A stretch of 39,484 bases of DNA from JBFWIW01 sp050253535. GTDB lineage: Bacteria; Bacillota; Clostridia; Oscillospirales; Oscillospiraceae. The notes under the pieces were generated by a model. That model had not been told where the DNA came from, searched no databases, and saw only the letters and a list, made by a program, of their open reading frames with translations. Shown here in pieces: positions 25,503-33,676 of this stretch. The DNA lies in the NCBI GenBank assembly GCA_050253535.1, contig JBFWIW010000021.1, positions 1 through 39,484 on the forward strand, read 5' to 3'. Both the position numbers and the translations under genes were made by a program. Each line of letters begins with the position of its first letter. The first letter of the stretch is position 1.

Positions 25503-26219
25503 ATGGCGCTCATGCGGCTTGACAGGATACTATCGGCTAAAAGCTCTTTTTCGCGCCGGGAGGCCAAAAGCCTTGTACGCGACGGTCTTGTGACGGCGGA
25601 TGGGGTAAAAGCCGTTTCCCCTGAGGAAAAGTACGACCCTGAGACGGCCGTGATAGCCATTGGAGGTGTTCCTCTTGACCAAAAGACGCACCACTATATC
25701 ATGATGAACAAGCCCGCGGGCATGGTGTCATCCACTGAGGACCCGCGTGACAGCACGGTATTGGAACTTCTGGACGAGAGCCTTCTGCACCTTGACCTGT
25801 TCCCGGCCGGTCGGCTCGACAAGGATTCGGAGGGGCTCCTTATTCTCACTGACGACGGCGTTTACTGTCATAGTGTCATTTCGCCGAAGAAGAACGTAAA
25901 TAAAATTTACTATATTGAGACATTTGGCGTTCTCACAGAAGCAGACTGCCGAGCGTTTGAGGACGGCATAGTACTGGGAGACGGTATGGTTTGCCGCCCG
26001 GGAAGGCTCGAGATTCTGGAATCGGGTGATGTAAGCCGTGCGCTCGTTACGATTTGCGAGGGGAAGTATCATCAGGTAAAAAGAATGACCGCAAGTCTCG
26101 GAAAGCCGGTGAAAAACCTTAGGCGGATATCTATAGGCGCACTTATTCTGGACGAATCGCTTAAACCGGGGCAGTATCGTGAACTTTCAGAGGCAGAGGC
26201 GAAAACTGTTTTCAGCTAA
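25503..26219 (+). CDS. RsuA/RluB/E/F-family pseudouridine synthase
   Basis: About 238 residues. An N-terminal S4-like RNA-binding segment (RLDRILSAKSSFSRREAKSLVRDG) precedes the catalytic domain with GRLDKDSEGLLILTDDG, which holds the catalytic Asp, and HQVKRM near the C-terminus. The family includes RsuA, which modifies 16S rRNA position 516, and related large-subunit enzymes; the size and KPAG motif favour an RsuA-type 16S enzyme, but I cannot fix the target base. ATG 25503 is preferred (AGGGG 5 bases upstream) over 25476, which lies almost at the predicted transcription start (a TACAAT box at about 25462). Confidence 0.9.
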   Translation: MALMRLDRILSAKSSFSRREAKSLVRDGLVTADGVKAVSPEEKYDPETAVIAIGGVPLDQKTHHYIMMNKPAGMVSSTEDPRDSTVLELLDESLLHLDLFPAGRLDKDSEGLLILTDDGVYCHSVISPKKNVNKIYYIETFGVLTEADCRAFEDGIVLGDGMVCRPGRLEILESGDVSRALVTICEGKYHQVKRMTASLGKPVKNLRRISIGALILDESLKPGQYRELSEAEAKTVFS

Positions 26220-26340
26220 AAAAGCGCTTTCGAAAACGGCACATTATTTGAGATTTGGAAAAGATTTATAAAATTAGTATAAAATACCCTGCGATTTTTT
26301 ATATTCTCTAAAAAGTTTACAAATAATAACGAAAATTCTA

Positions 26341-26369
26341 TTGAAAAATACCGAAGCAGCGTATATTAT
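26341..26369 (+). promoter_or_regulatory. Promoter of the cdaR-like/ftsEX operon
   Basis: TTGAAA (26341-26346), 17-base spacer, TATTAT (26364-26369), in an AT-rich 218-base gap otherwise without features I can name. The predicted start near 26376 leaves a leader of about 60 bases. Confidence 0.65.
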
Positions 26370-26437
26370 GTAAATGGTCAAAATCACTAAAAACCTTTTT
26401 TTGCCGTCAAGAGACAACATTTAAAGGAGGCGGGGAA

Positions 26438-27523
26438 ATGTCAAGCAGAATTTTTCAAAGTGTTATAGTTCAAATGAAGGAGGCCACAGACAGGACTATT
26501 GGGGTCGTGGATCCCGATGGGATGGTGGTGGCTAGCAGTGAGTTCGCGCTTATAGGCTCGCACATGAGCGGCGTTTACGTTGTTGCGGACATGATAGGCG
26601 ACAAGGTAGGAACTTCCGATGGGAAGACCTTTAAGATGCTCGGCGGAAGCGATGCGAGGTTCGACTATGCGGTTTTTGTCGAGGGTACGGACGAGCTGGC
26701 GAGAAGTCTCTGTGTTATGGCGTGTATCGCCGTCTCTGAGGCAAAGGTTTATTATGAGGAAAAATACGACAAGTCGGCGCTGGTAAAAAACATTATCACC
26801 GAGAACATACTGCCCGGTGACATCTATGTCCACGCAAAAGAGCTTCACTTCGTGTCCGACATGCCCCGCGCGGTTTTCCTTGTCAGGCAGACGGGAAAAA
26901 CGGACGGTTCGGCGGCTGAGGTACTTCAGAAGCTTTTCCCGGAAAAGCAGAAGGACTTTATTCTCACGATAAACGAGACGGATATCGCAATTGTTAAGGA
27001 GATCCCGGCGAACGCCGAGGCTAAGGACCTGTATAAGATTGCGTTGTCAATTCAGCAGGCGCTTACGGCGGATATGCCGATAAAAACGGTAATAGGCGTA
27101 GGCACGCCGGCAAGGCACATCCGAGAGCTTGCCGACAAATATAAGGAATCGCAGATCGCGATAGACGTCGGCAAGGTGTTCGAGACGGAAAAGGCCATAA
27201 TCAATTATGAGAATCTTGGAATCGGCAGACTTATTTATCAGCTGCCGACGACGCTCTGCGAAATGTTTTTGTCGGAAGTGTTCAAAAAGAACCCAATCGA
27301 CTCGCTCGACCAGGAGACTCTCGGCATCATCACAAAGTTTTTTGAAAATAACCTCAACATTTCCGAGACATCCAGAAAGTTGTTCGTACACAGGAATACA
27401 CTTGTCTACCGTCTTGGAAAGATAAAGAAGCTCACGGGGTTGGATCTGCGCGAGTTCGACCAGGCCATAGTTTTCAAAGTAGCGCTCATGGTCAAAAAGT
27501 ACCTCAATTCGCAAAAGCCGTAA
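26438..27523 (+). CDS. CdaR/PucR-type transcriptional regulator
   Basis: 361 residues. The N-terminal part (about 1-130; KEATDRTIGVVDPDGMVVASS) looks like the sugar-diacid recognition domain of CdaR-type regulators. The middle is a GGDEF-like variable region without a catalytic signature, and the C-terminus (about 300-355) is a PucR-type helix-turn-helix, NISETSRKLFVHRNTLVYRL. The ligand is unknown and no diacid catabolic genes are near. It lies 23 bases upstream of ftsE on the same strand with no terminator between, so it is probably co-transcribed with the cell-wall genes. AAAGGAGG precedes the ATG. Confidence 0.85.
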   Translation: MSSRIFQSVIVQMKEATDRTIGVVDPDGMVVASSEFALIGSHMSGVYVVADMIGDKVGTSDGKTFKMLGGSDARFDYAVFVEGTDELARSLCVMACIAVSEAKVYYEEKYDKSALVKNIITENILPGDIYVHAKELHFVSDMPRAVFLVRQTGKTDGSAAEVLQKLFPEKQKDFILTINETDIAIVKEIPANAEAKDLYKIALSIQQALTADMPIKTVIGVGTPARHIRELADKYKESQIAIDVGKVFETEKAIINYENLGIGRLIYQLPTTLCEMFLSEVFKKNPIDSLDQETLGIITKFFENNLNISETSRKLFVHRNTLVYRLGKIKKLTGLDLREFDQAIVFKVALMVKKYLNSQKP

Positions 27524-27546
27524 ATAACGGAGGATAACCAAGATCA

Positions 27547-28236
27547 ATGGTTCAGCTTACTGATGTAATAAAATCATATGAAAACGGCACAAAGGCAATA
27601 AAGGGCATAAGTCTCACGATAAACGACGGTGAGTTTGTATTCCTCGTCGGGCCTTCCGGTTCCGGGAAGACTACCGTGATAAGGATGCTGACCGGTGAAG
27701 TCGCCCCAACGGACGGCTTTGTGCACGTGAACGGCTATGACCTCGATAAGATGAAATTCTCTAAAATGCCGCATATGCGACGGACTTTAGGCGTCATCTT
27801 CCAGGATTTTCGTTTGATTGAAGACAAGACCGTCTATGAGAACGTGGCTTTTGCCATGCGCGCCGTCGGAGCCTCGGGTAAGGAGATAAGACGCCGTGTA
27901 CCGTATGTGCTGGAGCTTGTCGGCCTTGACACGCGAGCGAAGAGAAAACCGCAGGAACTCTCCGGCGGCGAGCAGCAGCGTGTCGCGGTGGCGCGCGCCC
28001 TTGTGAATAATCCGAGGCTTATAATAGCGGACGAGCCCACCGGAAATCTTGACCCTGCGCGCAGTCTTGAGATAATGCTCCTTATGCAGAAGATTAACGA
28101 GCTCGGTACGACCGTGCTTGTCGTCACGCATGAAAAGGGGCTGGTTGACCGCTTCTCGAAGAGGGTGGTCGCCATAGACGGAGGCAGGATCATCAGCGAC
28201 GGAATGGACGGTTACTACAACTATGAAATGGAATAG
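27547..28236 (+). CDS. ftsE: Cell-division ABC transporter ATPase FtsE
   Basis: ATPase of 229 residues of the FtsEX complex, which gates peptidoglycan hydrolases and does not transport a solute. Walker A GPSGSGKTT (35-43), Q-loop FQDFRL, signature LSGGEQQR (138-145) and Walker B LIIADEPTGNLD are all intact. The best ribosome binding site (GGAGG, 27529-27533) is 13 bases before the only possible ATG, an unusually long spacing that may lower expression. It overlaps ftsX by 14 bases. Confidence 0.97.
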   Translation: MVQLTDVIKSYENGTKAIKGISLTINDGEFVFLVGPSGSGKTTVIRMLTGEVAPTDGFVHVNGYDLDKMKFSKMPHMRRTLGVIFQDFRLIEDKTVYENVAFAMRAVGASGKEIRRRVPYVLELVGLDTRAKRKPQELSGGEQQRVAVARALVNNPRLIIADEPTGNLDPARSLEIMLLMQKINELGTTVLVVTHEKGLVDRFSKRVVAIDGGRIISDGMDGYYNYEME

Positions 28237-29110
28237 ACTTGGATATTATATAAAAGAGGGTGTAAGCAGTGTTTTCACCCATGGCTTTATGTCCTTTGCC
28301 TCAGTTGGCATAATTATAGCGTGTCTTCTTATGATGGGGAGCTTTACTCTTGTCGCATTGAATGTGAGTTCCATTATTGGTACGCTTGAGGATGACAACC
28401 AGATTCTCGTCTTTGTAGATGAAAATATGACCGATGAGCAGGCGAGAGGGCTTCAGACGGAGCTGGAGGCAATAGACAATGTAAGCTCAGCCCATTTCGT
28501 CTCCCGGGAAGAGGCGATGGCGAGTTTTGTTGAGAAATACGAAGATACGACTCTTTTGGACGACCTCGATTCCTCCGTCCTGAGGGACAGATACATAATA
28601 TATTTGTACGACATATCCAAGATGGCAGACACGCAGCAGCAACTCCTAGGCGTCGAAGGAATAGTAAAAGTCAACGCGCATCTTGAAATATCGCGCGGAT
28701 TCATCGCGGTGCGGAACATTGTGAGTGCCGTTTCGATAGCGCTGGTAGCCGTACTTGTAATTATTTCGCTCTTCATTATTTCAAATACCATAAAGCTCAC
28801 TACTATTGAGCGCAAGGAAGAAATAGCAATAATGAAGATGGTCGGCGCTACAAACAGCTTCATACGATGTCCTTTTTGTGTCGAGGGACTTATCCTCGGG
28901 ATCACGGGTTCCTGTATGGCATATCTCGCGCAGTGGGGCATATACTCTCTGATTTCATCGAAAATAGTGGAGAATTCAGGGCTTAGTTTCATAACTGTCA
29001 TACCTTTCGGAGATGTTGCCTTGCCCATGTTCGCGGCCTTTTTCGCTGTCGGTTTCGGCGTTGGTATTATAGGCAGCGCTCTGGCTATAAAGAATTATCT
29101 AAGGGTTTGA
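28223..29110 (+). CDS. ftsX: Cell-division membrane protein FtsX
   Basis: Permease-like partner of FtsE, 295 residues. One hydrophobic helix near residues 20-48 precedes an extracellular domain (about 50-165) that contacts the hydrolase in related systems. Three further helices lie near 170-200, 222-245 and 265-290, the type VII ABC topology. The coupling segment TIERKEEIAIMKMVGAT is conserved. The usual FIRWPF is FIRCPF here. It ends 26 bases before the M23 hydrolase gene, its probable partner. Confidence 0.96.
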   Translation: MKWNRLGYYIKEGVSSVFTHGFMSFASVGIIIACLLMMGSFTLVALNVSSIIGTLEDDNQILVFVDENMTDEQARGLQTELEAIDNVSSAHFVSREEAMASFVEKYEDTTLLDDLDSSVLRDRYIIYLYDISKMADTQQQLLGVEGIVKVNAHLEISRGFIAVRNIVSAVSIALVAVLVIISLFIISNTIKLTTIERKEEIAIMKMVGATNSFIRCPFCVEGLILGITGSCMAYLAQWGIYSLISSKIVENSGLSFITVIPFGDVALPMFAAFFAVGFGVGIIGSALAIKNYLRV

Positions 29111-29136
29111 CGGCGGCGTTTTTTCGGAGGAAAACG

Positions 29137-30354
29137 ATGAAGAAAAAGTGGTTTGTACGGATAGTCGCTATATTCCTGGCGCTTTTGATGGCGGGCTCCG
29201 TTCTTGTAGGGATTCTGAGTACCGTGGGAGCTTCGGCCGCGGCGTCTAGGAGCGCGCTCAACTCGCTCCAGGACCAGCAGAAGACCATCCAGCAGAAAAA
29301 GCAGGATATAGAATCGCAGATAAACTCGATTGAGTACCAACAGTCTACGGTACTTGCAAAGAAAGCCGTCCTGGACGAGAAGATATCGCTCACCCAGGAG
29401 GAGATAGACAATATAACAGAACAGATAGAAAAGTTTATTACCCTTATCGCGGAAAAGGAAGACGAGGTCGTAGTTTGTCAGCAGAAAGAAGACCAGCAGT
29501 GGGAACGCTATAAGGAGCGGATTCGAGCCATGGAGGAAAACGGCAAAGTATCCTACTTTATGGTTCTTTTTGACGCGCGGAATTTCACCGATCTTTTGTG
29601 CAGAATTGACGACATCTCCGAGATTATGGAGTATGATGAGGCCGTTTACAAGCAGCTGCAGCAGTCGCGCCTCGACACGATAGCCGCCAAGACCCAGCTT
29701 GAGGAAACGAAGGCTGAGCAGGAACAGAAGAAGACGGAGCTCCTTGCAAAGCAAGACGAACTTATGCAGCAAGTCAGTGAGGCGGAGCAGCTGATAGCGG
29801 ATCTCGAGAAAAGTCAGGACCAGTACGAGGCCCTCTACAGCGAGGTCGATGCCGCGGACGCGAAGCTCCAGAAGCAGATTGACGATATGACAGAGGAACT
29901 TAAACGTCAGGATGCCTCAGGAACCAGCGTTAAGGGCACAGGAACATATGTCTGGCCATCACAGGCGAGCCGTCTTGTGACATCACTTTTCGGGACAAGA
30001 CTCCACCCGGTTTATCATGTTTATAAGACCCATTCCGGTATTGACATAGGCGCATCTTACGGTACTAACATTCTGGCGGCGGACAGCGGCACTATCGTAA
30101 CTGCTACATATTCATCGTCTTACGGTTACTATGTAATCATTAATCACGGCGGCGGCAATACCACGCTTTACGCCCACATGAGTAAGATAAAGGTCTCGGT
30201 TGGCGACAATGTTACTCAGGGACAGGTTATCGGTCTTGTCGGTTCCACCGGCGTCTCGACAGGTGCGCACCTGCATTTTGAAATAAGAATAAACGGGACG
30301 ACTGTAAATCCTCTCGATTATTACTCAAACTACACAATATCTGCTTCAGCATAA
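29137..30354 (+). CDS. Exported M23 (LytM-type) peptidoglycan hydrolase with coiled coil
   Basis: 405 residues. A signal peptide (KKKWFVRIVAIFLALLMAG, likely cleaved after AxA near residue 35) is followed by a long coiled coil (about 40-275), rich in Gln, Glu and Lys, and a C-terminal M23 domain (about 285-395). The zinc and catalytic residues are present: His299 and Asp303 in HSGIDIG, and His378 and His380 in HLHFE. It therefore looks enzymatically active, unlike EnvC, which is a degenerate activator. The architecture and position match FtsEX-controlled hydrolases such as PcsB, CwlO or RipC. The start ATG at 29137 has GGAGG 6 bases upstream. Confidence 0.93.
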   Translation: MKKKWFVRIVAIFLALLMAGSVLVGILSTVGASAAASRSALNSLQDQQKTIQQKKQDIESQINSIEYQQSTVLAKKAVLDEKISLTQEEIDNITEQIEKFITLIAEKEDEVVVCQQKEDQQWERYKERIRAMEENGKVSYFMVLFDARNFTDLLCRIDDISEIMEYDEAVYKQLQQSRLDTIAAKTQLEETKAEQEQKKTELLAKQDELMQQVSEAEQLIADLEKSQDQYEALYSEVDAADAKLQKQIDDMTEELKRQDASGTSVKGTGTYVWPSQASRLVTSLFGTRLHPVYHVYKTHSGIDIGASYGTNILAADSGTIVTATYSSSYGYYVIINHGGGNTTLYAHMSKIKVSVGDNVTQGQVIGLVGSTGVSTGAHLHFEIRINGTTVNPLDYYSNYTISASA

Positions 30355-30380
30355 TTTAAATTTTAAATTGTAATAATTAT

Positions 30381-30415
30381 CACCGACCCCCAAATAAAAT
30401 GTATGGGGGTCGGTG
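30381..30415 (+). promoter_or_regulatory. Hairpin overlapping the start region of the next gene
   Basis: CACCGACCCCC (30381-30391) and GGGGGTCGGTG (30405-30415) form a perfect, very GC-rich 11-bp stem with a 13-base loop. The only Shine-Dalgarno-like sequence for the gene starting at 30421 (GGTGA, 30412-30416) is inside the 3' arm. There is no T-run, so it does not look like a terminator. Confidence 0.7.
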
Positions 30416-30420
30416 AAACT

Positions 30421-31227
30421 ATGTTTGCACTTATCGAAGCGGCAAAGCGGGAGAAAGGCACCTTTGCGGAAAGGCTCAGGCGGTCTGTCTCCGGATACCG
30501 CGGAGTGATCGCATATTCCGAGCGTATCCTATCGCTGCCTCTTTTCCATGTTGTTATTGAGCAGGCGCCGCCGGAGAGCAGACGGGCGCAAAAACGGATA
30601 GACGAGGCCGTAAATATACTTTTGCGCAGGAATATCACAAGGCTGTGTTTCCGTGAGGATTTTTTATTCAGGGAAAAATTTCTGAACGCCGGTTTTTGCG
30701 AGCTGGACGACGGATTTCTGCGCCGCCTGATGGCCGGTGAGATTGCTGCAAAGGCGGCCGAAGGAGAAAACAAAACTGCTGTACTCTACTCTCGGCGATT
30801 CTCGTCCTTAGAGTCAAAGGCGCTTTTCGATCTGTGCCTAAATTTTCGTTATGTAATTGCCGAGTCGGAGCGCGGCGGGCGGGATGTATTCAGGCGTGCC
30901 GAAAGGGAGTTCGGCATAGCGCCAATTGAGAAGCTGACGGAACCTGGACTAAAGTCGGCGGATGTCGCCGTCCTTTTCGCGGCGCCGGGAAGAAAGCTGA
31001 TTTTCCCCCAAAAATGTGTCGTTTTGGCGCTTGAACCTGAGGTTTTGAACATGGTGGAGTGCGCCGGATATATTTCTAAAGTTGAGTTTTCTTTTCCTCG
31101 AGAGGTGATCGGAAGAATACCGGATGGTTACCCCCGCGAAGCTATTGTGAGCGAGGCGACATCCTTCGGTCTCGTCAAAACTGATAGAATAAAAGTCAAA
31201 AATGTCGAGACTTGGCGGAAACCATAA
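30421..31227 (+). CDS. Conserved-looking protein of unknown function
   Basis: 268 residues; I do not recognise it. There is no signal peptide or membrane helix, so it is probably cytoplasmic. The N-terminal half is rich in Arg and Glu. The C-terminal half alternates predicted strands and helices (TAVLYSRRF, FRYVIAES, ADVAVLFAA, KCVVLALEPE), which looks like an alpha/beta nucleotide-binding type fold, but no loop motif supports a cofactor. Codon use resembles the neighbours. It lies 66 bases after the M23 gene and probably belongs to the ftsEX operon, ending just before the greA promoter. ATG 30421 is chosen; an in-frame ATG at 30403 lies inside the hairpin loop without a binding site. Confidence 0.7.
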   Translation: MFALIEAAKREKGTFAERLRRSVSGYRGVIAYSERILSLPLFHVVIEQAPPESRRAQKRIDEAVNILLRRNITRLCFREDFLFREKFLNAGFCELDDGFLRRLMAGEIAAKAAEGENKTAVLYSRRFSSLESKALFDLCLNFRYVIAESERGGRDVFRRAEREFGIAPIEKLTEPGLKSADVAVLFAAPGRKLIFPQKCVVLALEPEVLNMVECAGYISKVEFSFPREVIGRIPDGYPREAIVSEATSFGLVKTDRIKVKNVETWRKP

Positions 31228-31238
31228 TATCCTAACAC

Positions 31239-31267
31239 TTGACAAGGCAAAATAAACCTAATATAAT
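31239..31267 (+). promoter_or_regulatory. Perfect consensus promoter of greA-lysS
   Basis: TTGACA (31239-31244), exactly 17 bases, TATAAT (31262-31267). It predicts a start near 31274 and a leader of about 150 bases before greA. Confidence 0.92.
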
Positions 31268-31333
31268 TACTAAATTCAATCTGCAGCCTTATGGGTTCGC
31301 AGATAATCATGATTTTGATCATGATAAAATTGT

Positions 31334-31356
31334 CCTCGGCGCGTACCGCGCCGAGG
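31334..31356 (+). promoter_or_regulatory. GC-rich leader hairpin upstream of greA
   Basis: CCTCGGCGCG (31334-31343) and CGCGCCGAGG (31347-31356) form a perfect 10-bp stem with loop TAC, followed by CTTTAATT. It resembles an attenuator in the untranslated leader, though the T-tract is short. Upstream in the leader are a 6-bp stem (ATCTGC/GCAGAT) and two copies of the palindrome ATCATGAT four bases apart. Confidence 0.6.
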
Positions 31357-31424
31357 CTTTAATTAAGCGCATGGGCACACAGTGCCAGTATGCGCAATAT
31401 CTTATCGCCGAAAGGAAGATTGCC

Positions 31425-31904
31425 ATGGCAAAGGAAACGAGATATAAGATGAGCGCCGAGCGTCTGGAGCAGCTCAAGGAAGAACTTGTCTATCTTCAGA
31501 CTGTCAGGGAGCAGGAAGTTGCGGAGCAGATCCGTGAGGCGCGTTCTTTTGGTGATTTGTCAGAGAACAGTGAATACGATGAGGCTAAAACGGAACAGGG
31601 CAAGCTCTATTCCAAGATTGCTGAGATAAAAAATCTCATAGAGAACGCGGAGATCATGGAAAAGACCGATGAGACGGACAGAGTCGGCATTGGGAGCCAT
31701 GTCACCGTCCGCGACGTTGAGACAGGCGATACAGAGGAGTATACAATCGTCGGTTCACAGGAGGCGAACCCAATGCAGGGCCTCATTTCCGACGACTCTC
31801 CATTCGGAAAAAGTCTCTTCGGACACAAGGCCGGTGATATAGTAAAAGTCGAAGCCCCTGCAGGTATATTACAGTTTGAAATACTAAAGATTGAGAAGAA
31901 GTAA
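31425..31904 (+). CDS. greA: Transcription elongation factor GreA
   Basis: Rescues backtracked RNA polymerase by stimulating transcript cleavage; 159 residues, the normal length. The N-terminal antiparallel coiled coil carries the tip motif GDLSENSEYDEAK with the acidic residues needed for cleavage, and the C-terminal FKBP-like domain has SPFGKSLFGHKAGD. The ATG at 31425 has AAAGGAAG upstream; the open frame extends back to the promoter region, but that part would be the untranslated leader. It precedes lysS by 14 bases, an arrangement common in Clostridia. Confidence 0.97.
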   Translation: MAKETRYKMSAERLEQLKEELVYLQTVREQEVAEQIREARSFGDLSENSEYDEAKTEQGKLYSKIAEIKNLIENAEIMEKTDETDRVGIGSHVTVRDVETGDTEEYTIVGSQEANPMQGLISDDSPFGKSLFGHKAGDIVKVEAPAGILQFEILKIEKK

Positions 31905-31918
31905 GGGAAGGTAACCCA

Positions 31919-33421
31919 ATGTCGGAAGAGAATATTCTGGACGGGACTCAGGAGGACATCTCCGAAATACTGCAGATAAGGCGGGACAAGCTCGCTAAAT
32001 TACGTGAGGATGGGCACGACCCGTTTGTGGAGACAAAATTTACCCGTACTGCGTGGTCGGCGGAAGTAAAAGATAATTTTGAAGCCATGGAAAGTAAAAC
32101 AGTTTCCATGGCCGGGCGTATTATGTCAAAGCGGGGGATGGGCAAGGCCATCTTCGCGGATATCACCGACGACAAGGGAAGAATACAGATATACGTAAGG
32201 CTCGATGACGTAGGAAAAGAGGTTTTTTCTGACTTCCGAAAGGTCGACATAGGCGACATAATCGGTGTTGCCGGTTATATATTTAAGACTAAAATGGGCG
32301 AAATTTCAGTGCACTGCAAGGAAATAAAGCTTCTGGCTAAGTCTCTGCGCCCCCTGCCGGAGAAGTTCCATGGCCTCACAAACACGGAGCTCAAGTACCG
32401 CCAGAGGTATGTGGACCTCATTATGAATCCTGAAACCCGCCGCACATTTGAGATACGCTCAAGGTTTATAAAGCATGTCCGCGCTTTCCTCGATAACCGC
32501 GGCTATATGGAAGTCGAGACCCCGGTACTTAACACCATATCCGGAGGCGCTTCGGCCAGACCGTTTGTCACGCACCATAACACGCTTGATATTAATATGT
32601 ACATGCGCATAGCTACCGAGCTGCATCTCAAGAGGCTCATAGTCGGCGGAATCGAGCGCGTATACGAGATAGGCAGGATATTCCGAAACGAGGGCATGGA
32701 TACGCGCCACAACCCGGAATTTACCACTGTCGAGCTTTATGAGGCCTATGCCGATTATAATGACATGATGGATCTGTTTGAGGATCTTTTATCCTCGGCG
32801 GCGATGAGTATTCTGGGTACGTACGGGGTAGAATGGCAGGGAGAGCAGATAGACCTTACCCCCGGCTGGCCGAGGCTTTCAATGACAGAGGCGGTTAAGC
32901 GGTATACCGGCGTCGATTTCATGTCCTTTGAGGGCACGGAAGAAGCGTTGATTGCCGCAAAATCCATCGGTGTCGAGATGGAAAAAGGGAAAAAGCCCAC
33001 CTGGGGCAACCTTCTCTACGAGTGCTTCGACCAGAAGGTCGAAGAAAAGCTGGTTCAGCCGACATTTATTATAGACCATCCTGTCGAGGTGTCCCCGCTT
33101 GCAAAGCGCAGTCCCAGGGACCCGCGCCTTACAGAGCGTTTCGAACTCTTTATCTGCCGCAGTGAGATGGGAAACGCCTTCTCCGAGCTGAATGATCCGA
33201 TTGACCAGAAGCAGCGTTTCATGAGGCAGGCCGCTCTGCGCGCCGCGGGAGACGACGAGGCCGGAATGATGGACGACGACTATATAAACGCTCTGGAATA
33301 CGGCATGCCGCCCACGGGCGGACTCGGCATAGGCATTGACCGCTGCGTTATGCTGCTCACCGGGAACGCCTCCATAAGGGATGTTCTGCTGTTTCCGACC
33401 ATGAAGCCGTTAGATGAATAA
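31919..33421 (+). CDS. lysS: Lysyl-tRNA synthetase (class II)
   Basis: Charges tRNA-Lys, 500 residues. An N-terminal OB-fold anticodon-binding domain (about 60-160; MAGRIMSKRGMGKAIFADI) precedes a class II catalytic domain with motif 2 FRNEGMDTRHNPEFTTVE and motif 3 GLGIGIDR near the C-terminus. Length is typical, with no extra domain. GGGAAGG lies before the ATG. It is co-transcribed with greA and closed by a terminator. Confidence 0.98.
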   Translation: MSEENILDGTQEDISEILQIRRDKLAKLREDGHDPFVETKFTRTAWSAEVKDNFEAMESKTVSMAGRIMSKRGMGKAIFADITDDKGRIQIYVRLDDVGKEVFSDFRKVDIGDIIGVAGYIFKTKMGEISVHCKEIKLLAKSLRPLPEKFHGLTNTELKYRQRYVDLIMNPETRRTFEIRSRFIKHVRAFLDNRGYMEVETPVLNTISGGASARPFVTHHNTLDINMYMRIATELHLKRLIVGGIERVYEIGRIFRNEGMDTRHNPEFTTVELYEAYADYNDMMDLFEDLLSSAAMSILGTYGVEWQGEQIDLTPGWPRLSMTEAVKRYTGVDFMSFEGTEEALIAAKSIGVEMEKGKKPTWGNLLYECFDQKVEEKLVQPTFIIDHPVEVSPLAKRSPRDPRLTERFELFICRSEMGNAFSELNDPIDQKQRFMRQAALRAAGDDEAGMMDDDYINALEYGMPPTGGLGIGIDRCVMLLTGNASIRDVLLFPTMKPLDE

Positions 33422-33426
33422 AAAAC

Positions 33427-33467
33427 AAAGCTGCGGCAGGGAGTATTTCCTCTGCCACAGCTTTTTT
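33427..33467 (+). terminator. Intrinsic terminator after lysS
   Basis: AAAGCTG-C-GGCAG (33427-33439) pairs with CTGCC-A-CAGCTTT (33452-33464) with one mismatch, and the stem runs into six to seven T. It starts 5 bases after the lysS stop. Confidence 0.92.
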
Positions 33468-33483
33468 GCCACAGTTTTACTAT

Positions 33484-33639
33484 AGGCCATGTTTGAAAAA
33501 TACCAGTGACCGTCTTTTTACCGAATTTTTCGCCGGGTAGCGTAAAATTCCATCGCCATAGACTAATTATACTAATTTACCTTGCCCATCAAAAAATTCG
33601 ACAGATGACCCAAACACACGGATTTTTCAAACGAGGCCT
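33484..33639. repeat. Intergenic element bounded by inverted repeats
   Basis: AGGCCATGTTTGAAAAAT (33484-33501) is matched in inverted orientation by ATTTTTCAAACGAGGCCT (33622-33639), 16 of 18 positions. Similarity continues inward: CGAATTTTT-----GGG-----GTAAA is seen from both ends. It has no open frame of note and fills the lysS-methyltransferase gap between the terminator and the next gene. It may be a small mobile or dispersed palindromic element and partly resembles 13261-13380. Confidence 0.55.
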
Positions 33640-33676
33640 CTGAACCTTATGAAATCTGAAAAAAGTGAGAGTCTTT

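Noticed and set aside
30381..30415. Hairpin after the M23 gene as an intrinsic terminator
   Set aside because: No T-run follows on the plus strand; the stem overlaps the next gene's start region instead.
31334..31356. UACCGCG within the greA leader hairpin, reminiscent of the T-box sequence upstream of a tRNA synthetase gene
   Set aside because: Only part of the T-box core matches, the leader before it is about 60 bases (too short for stem I and specifier loop), and the sequence is fully used in its own hairpin.
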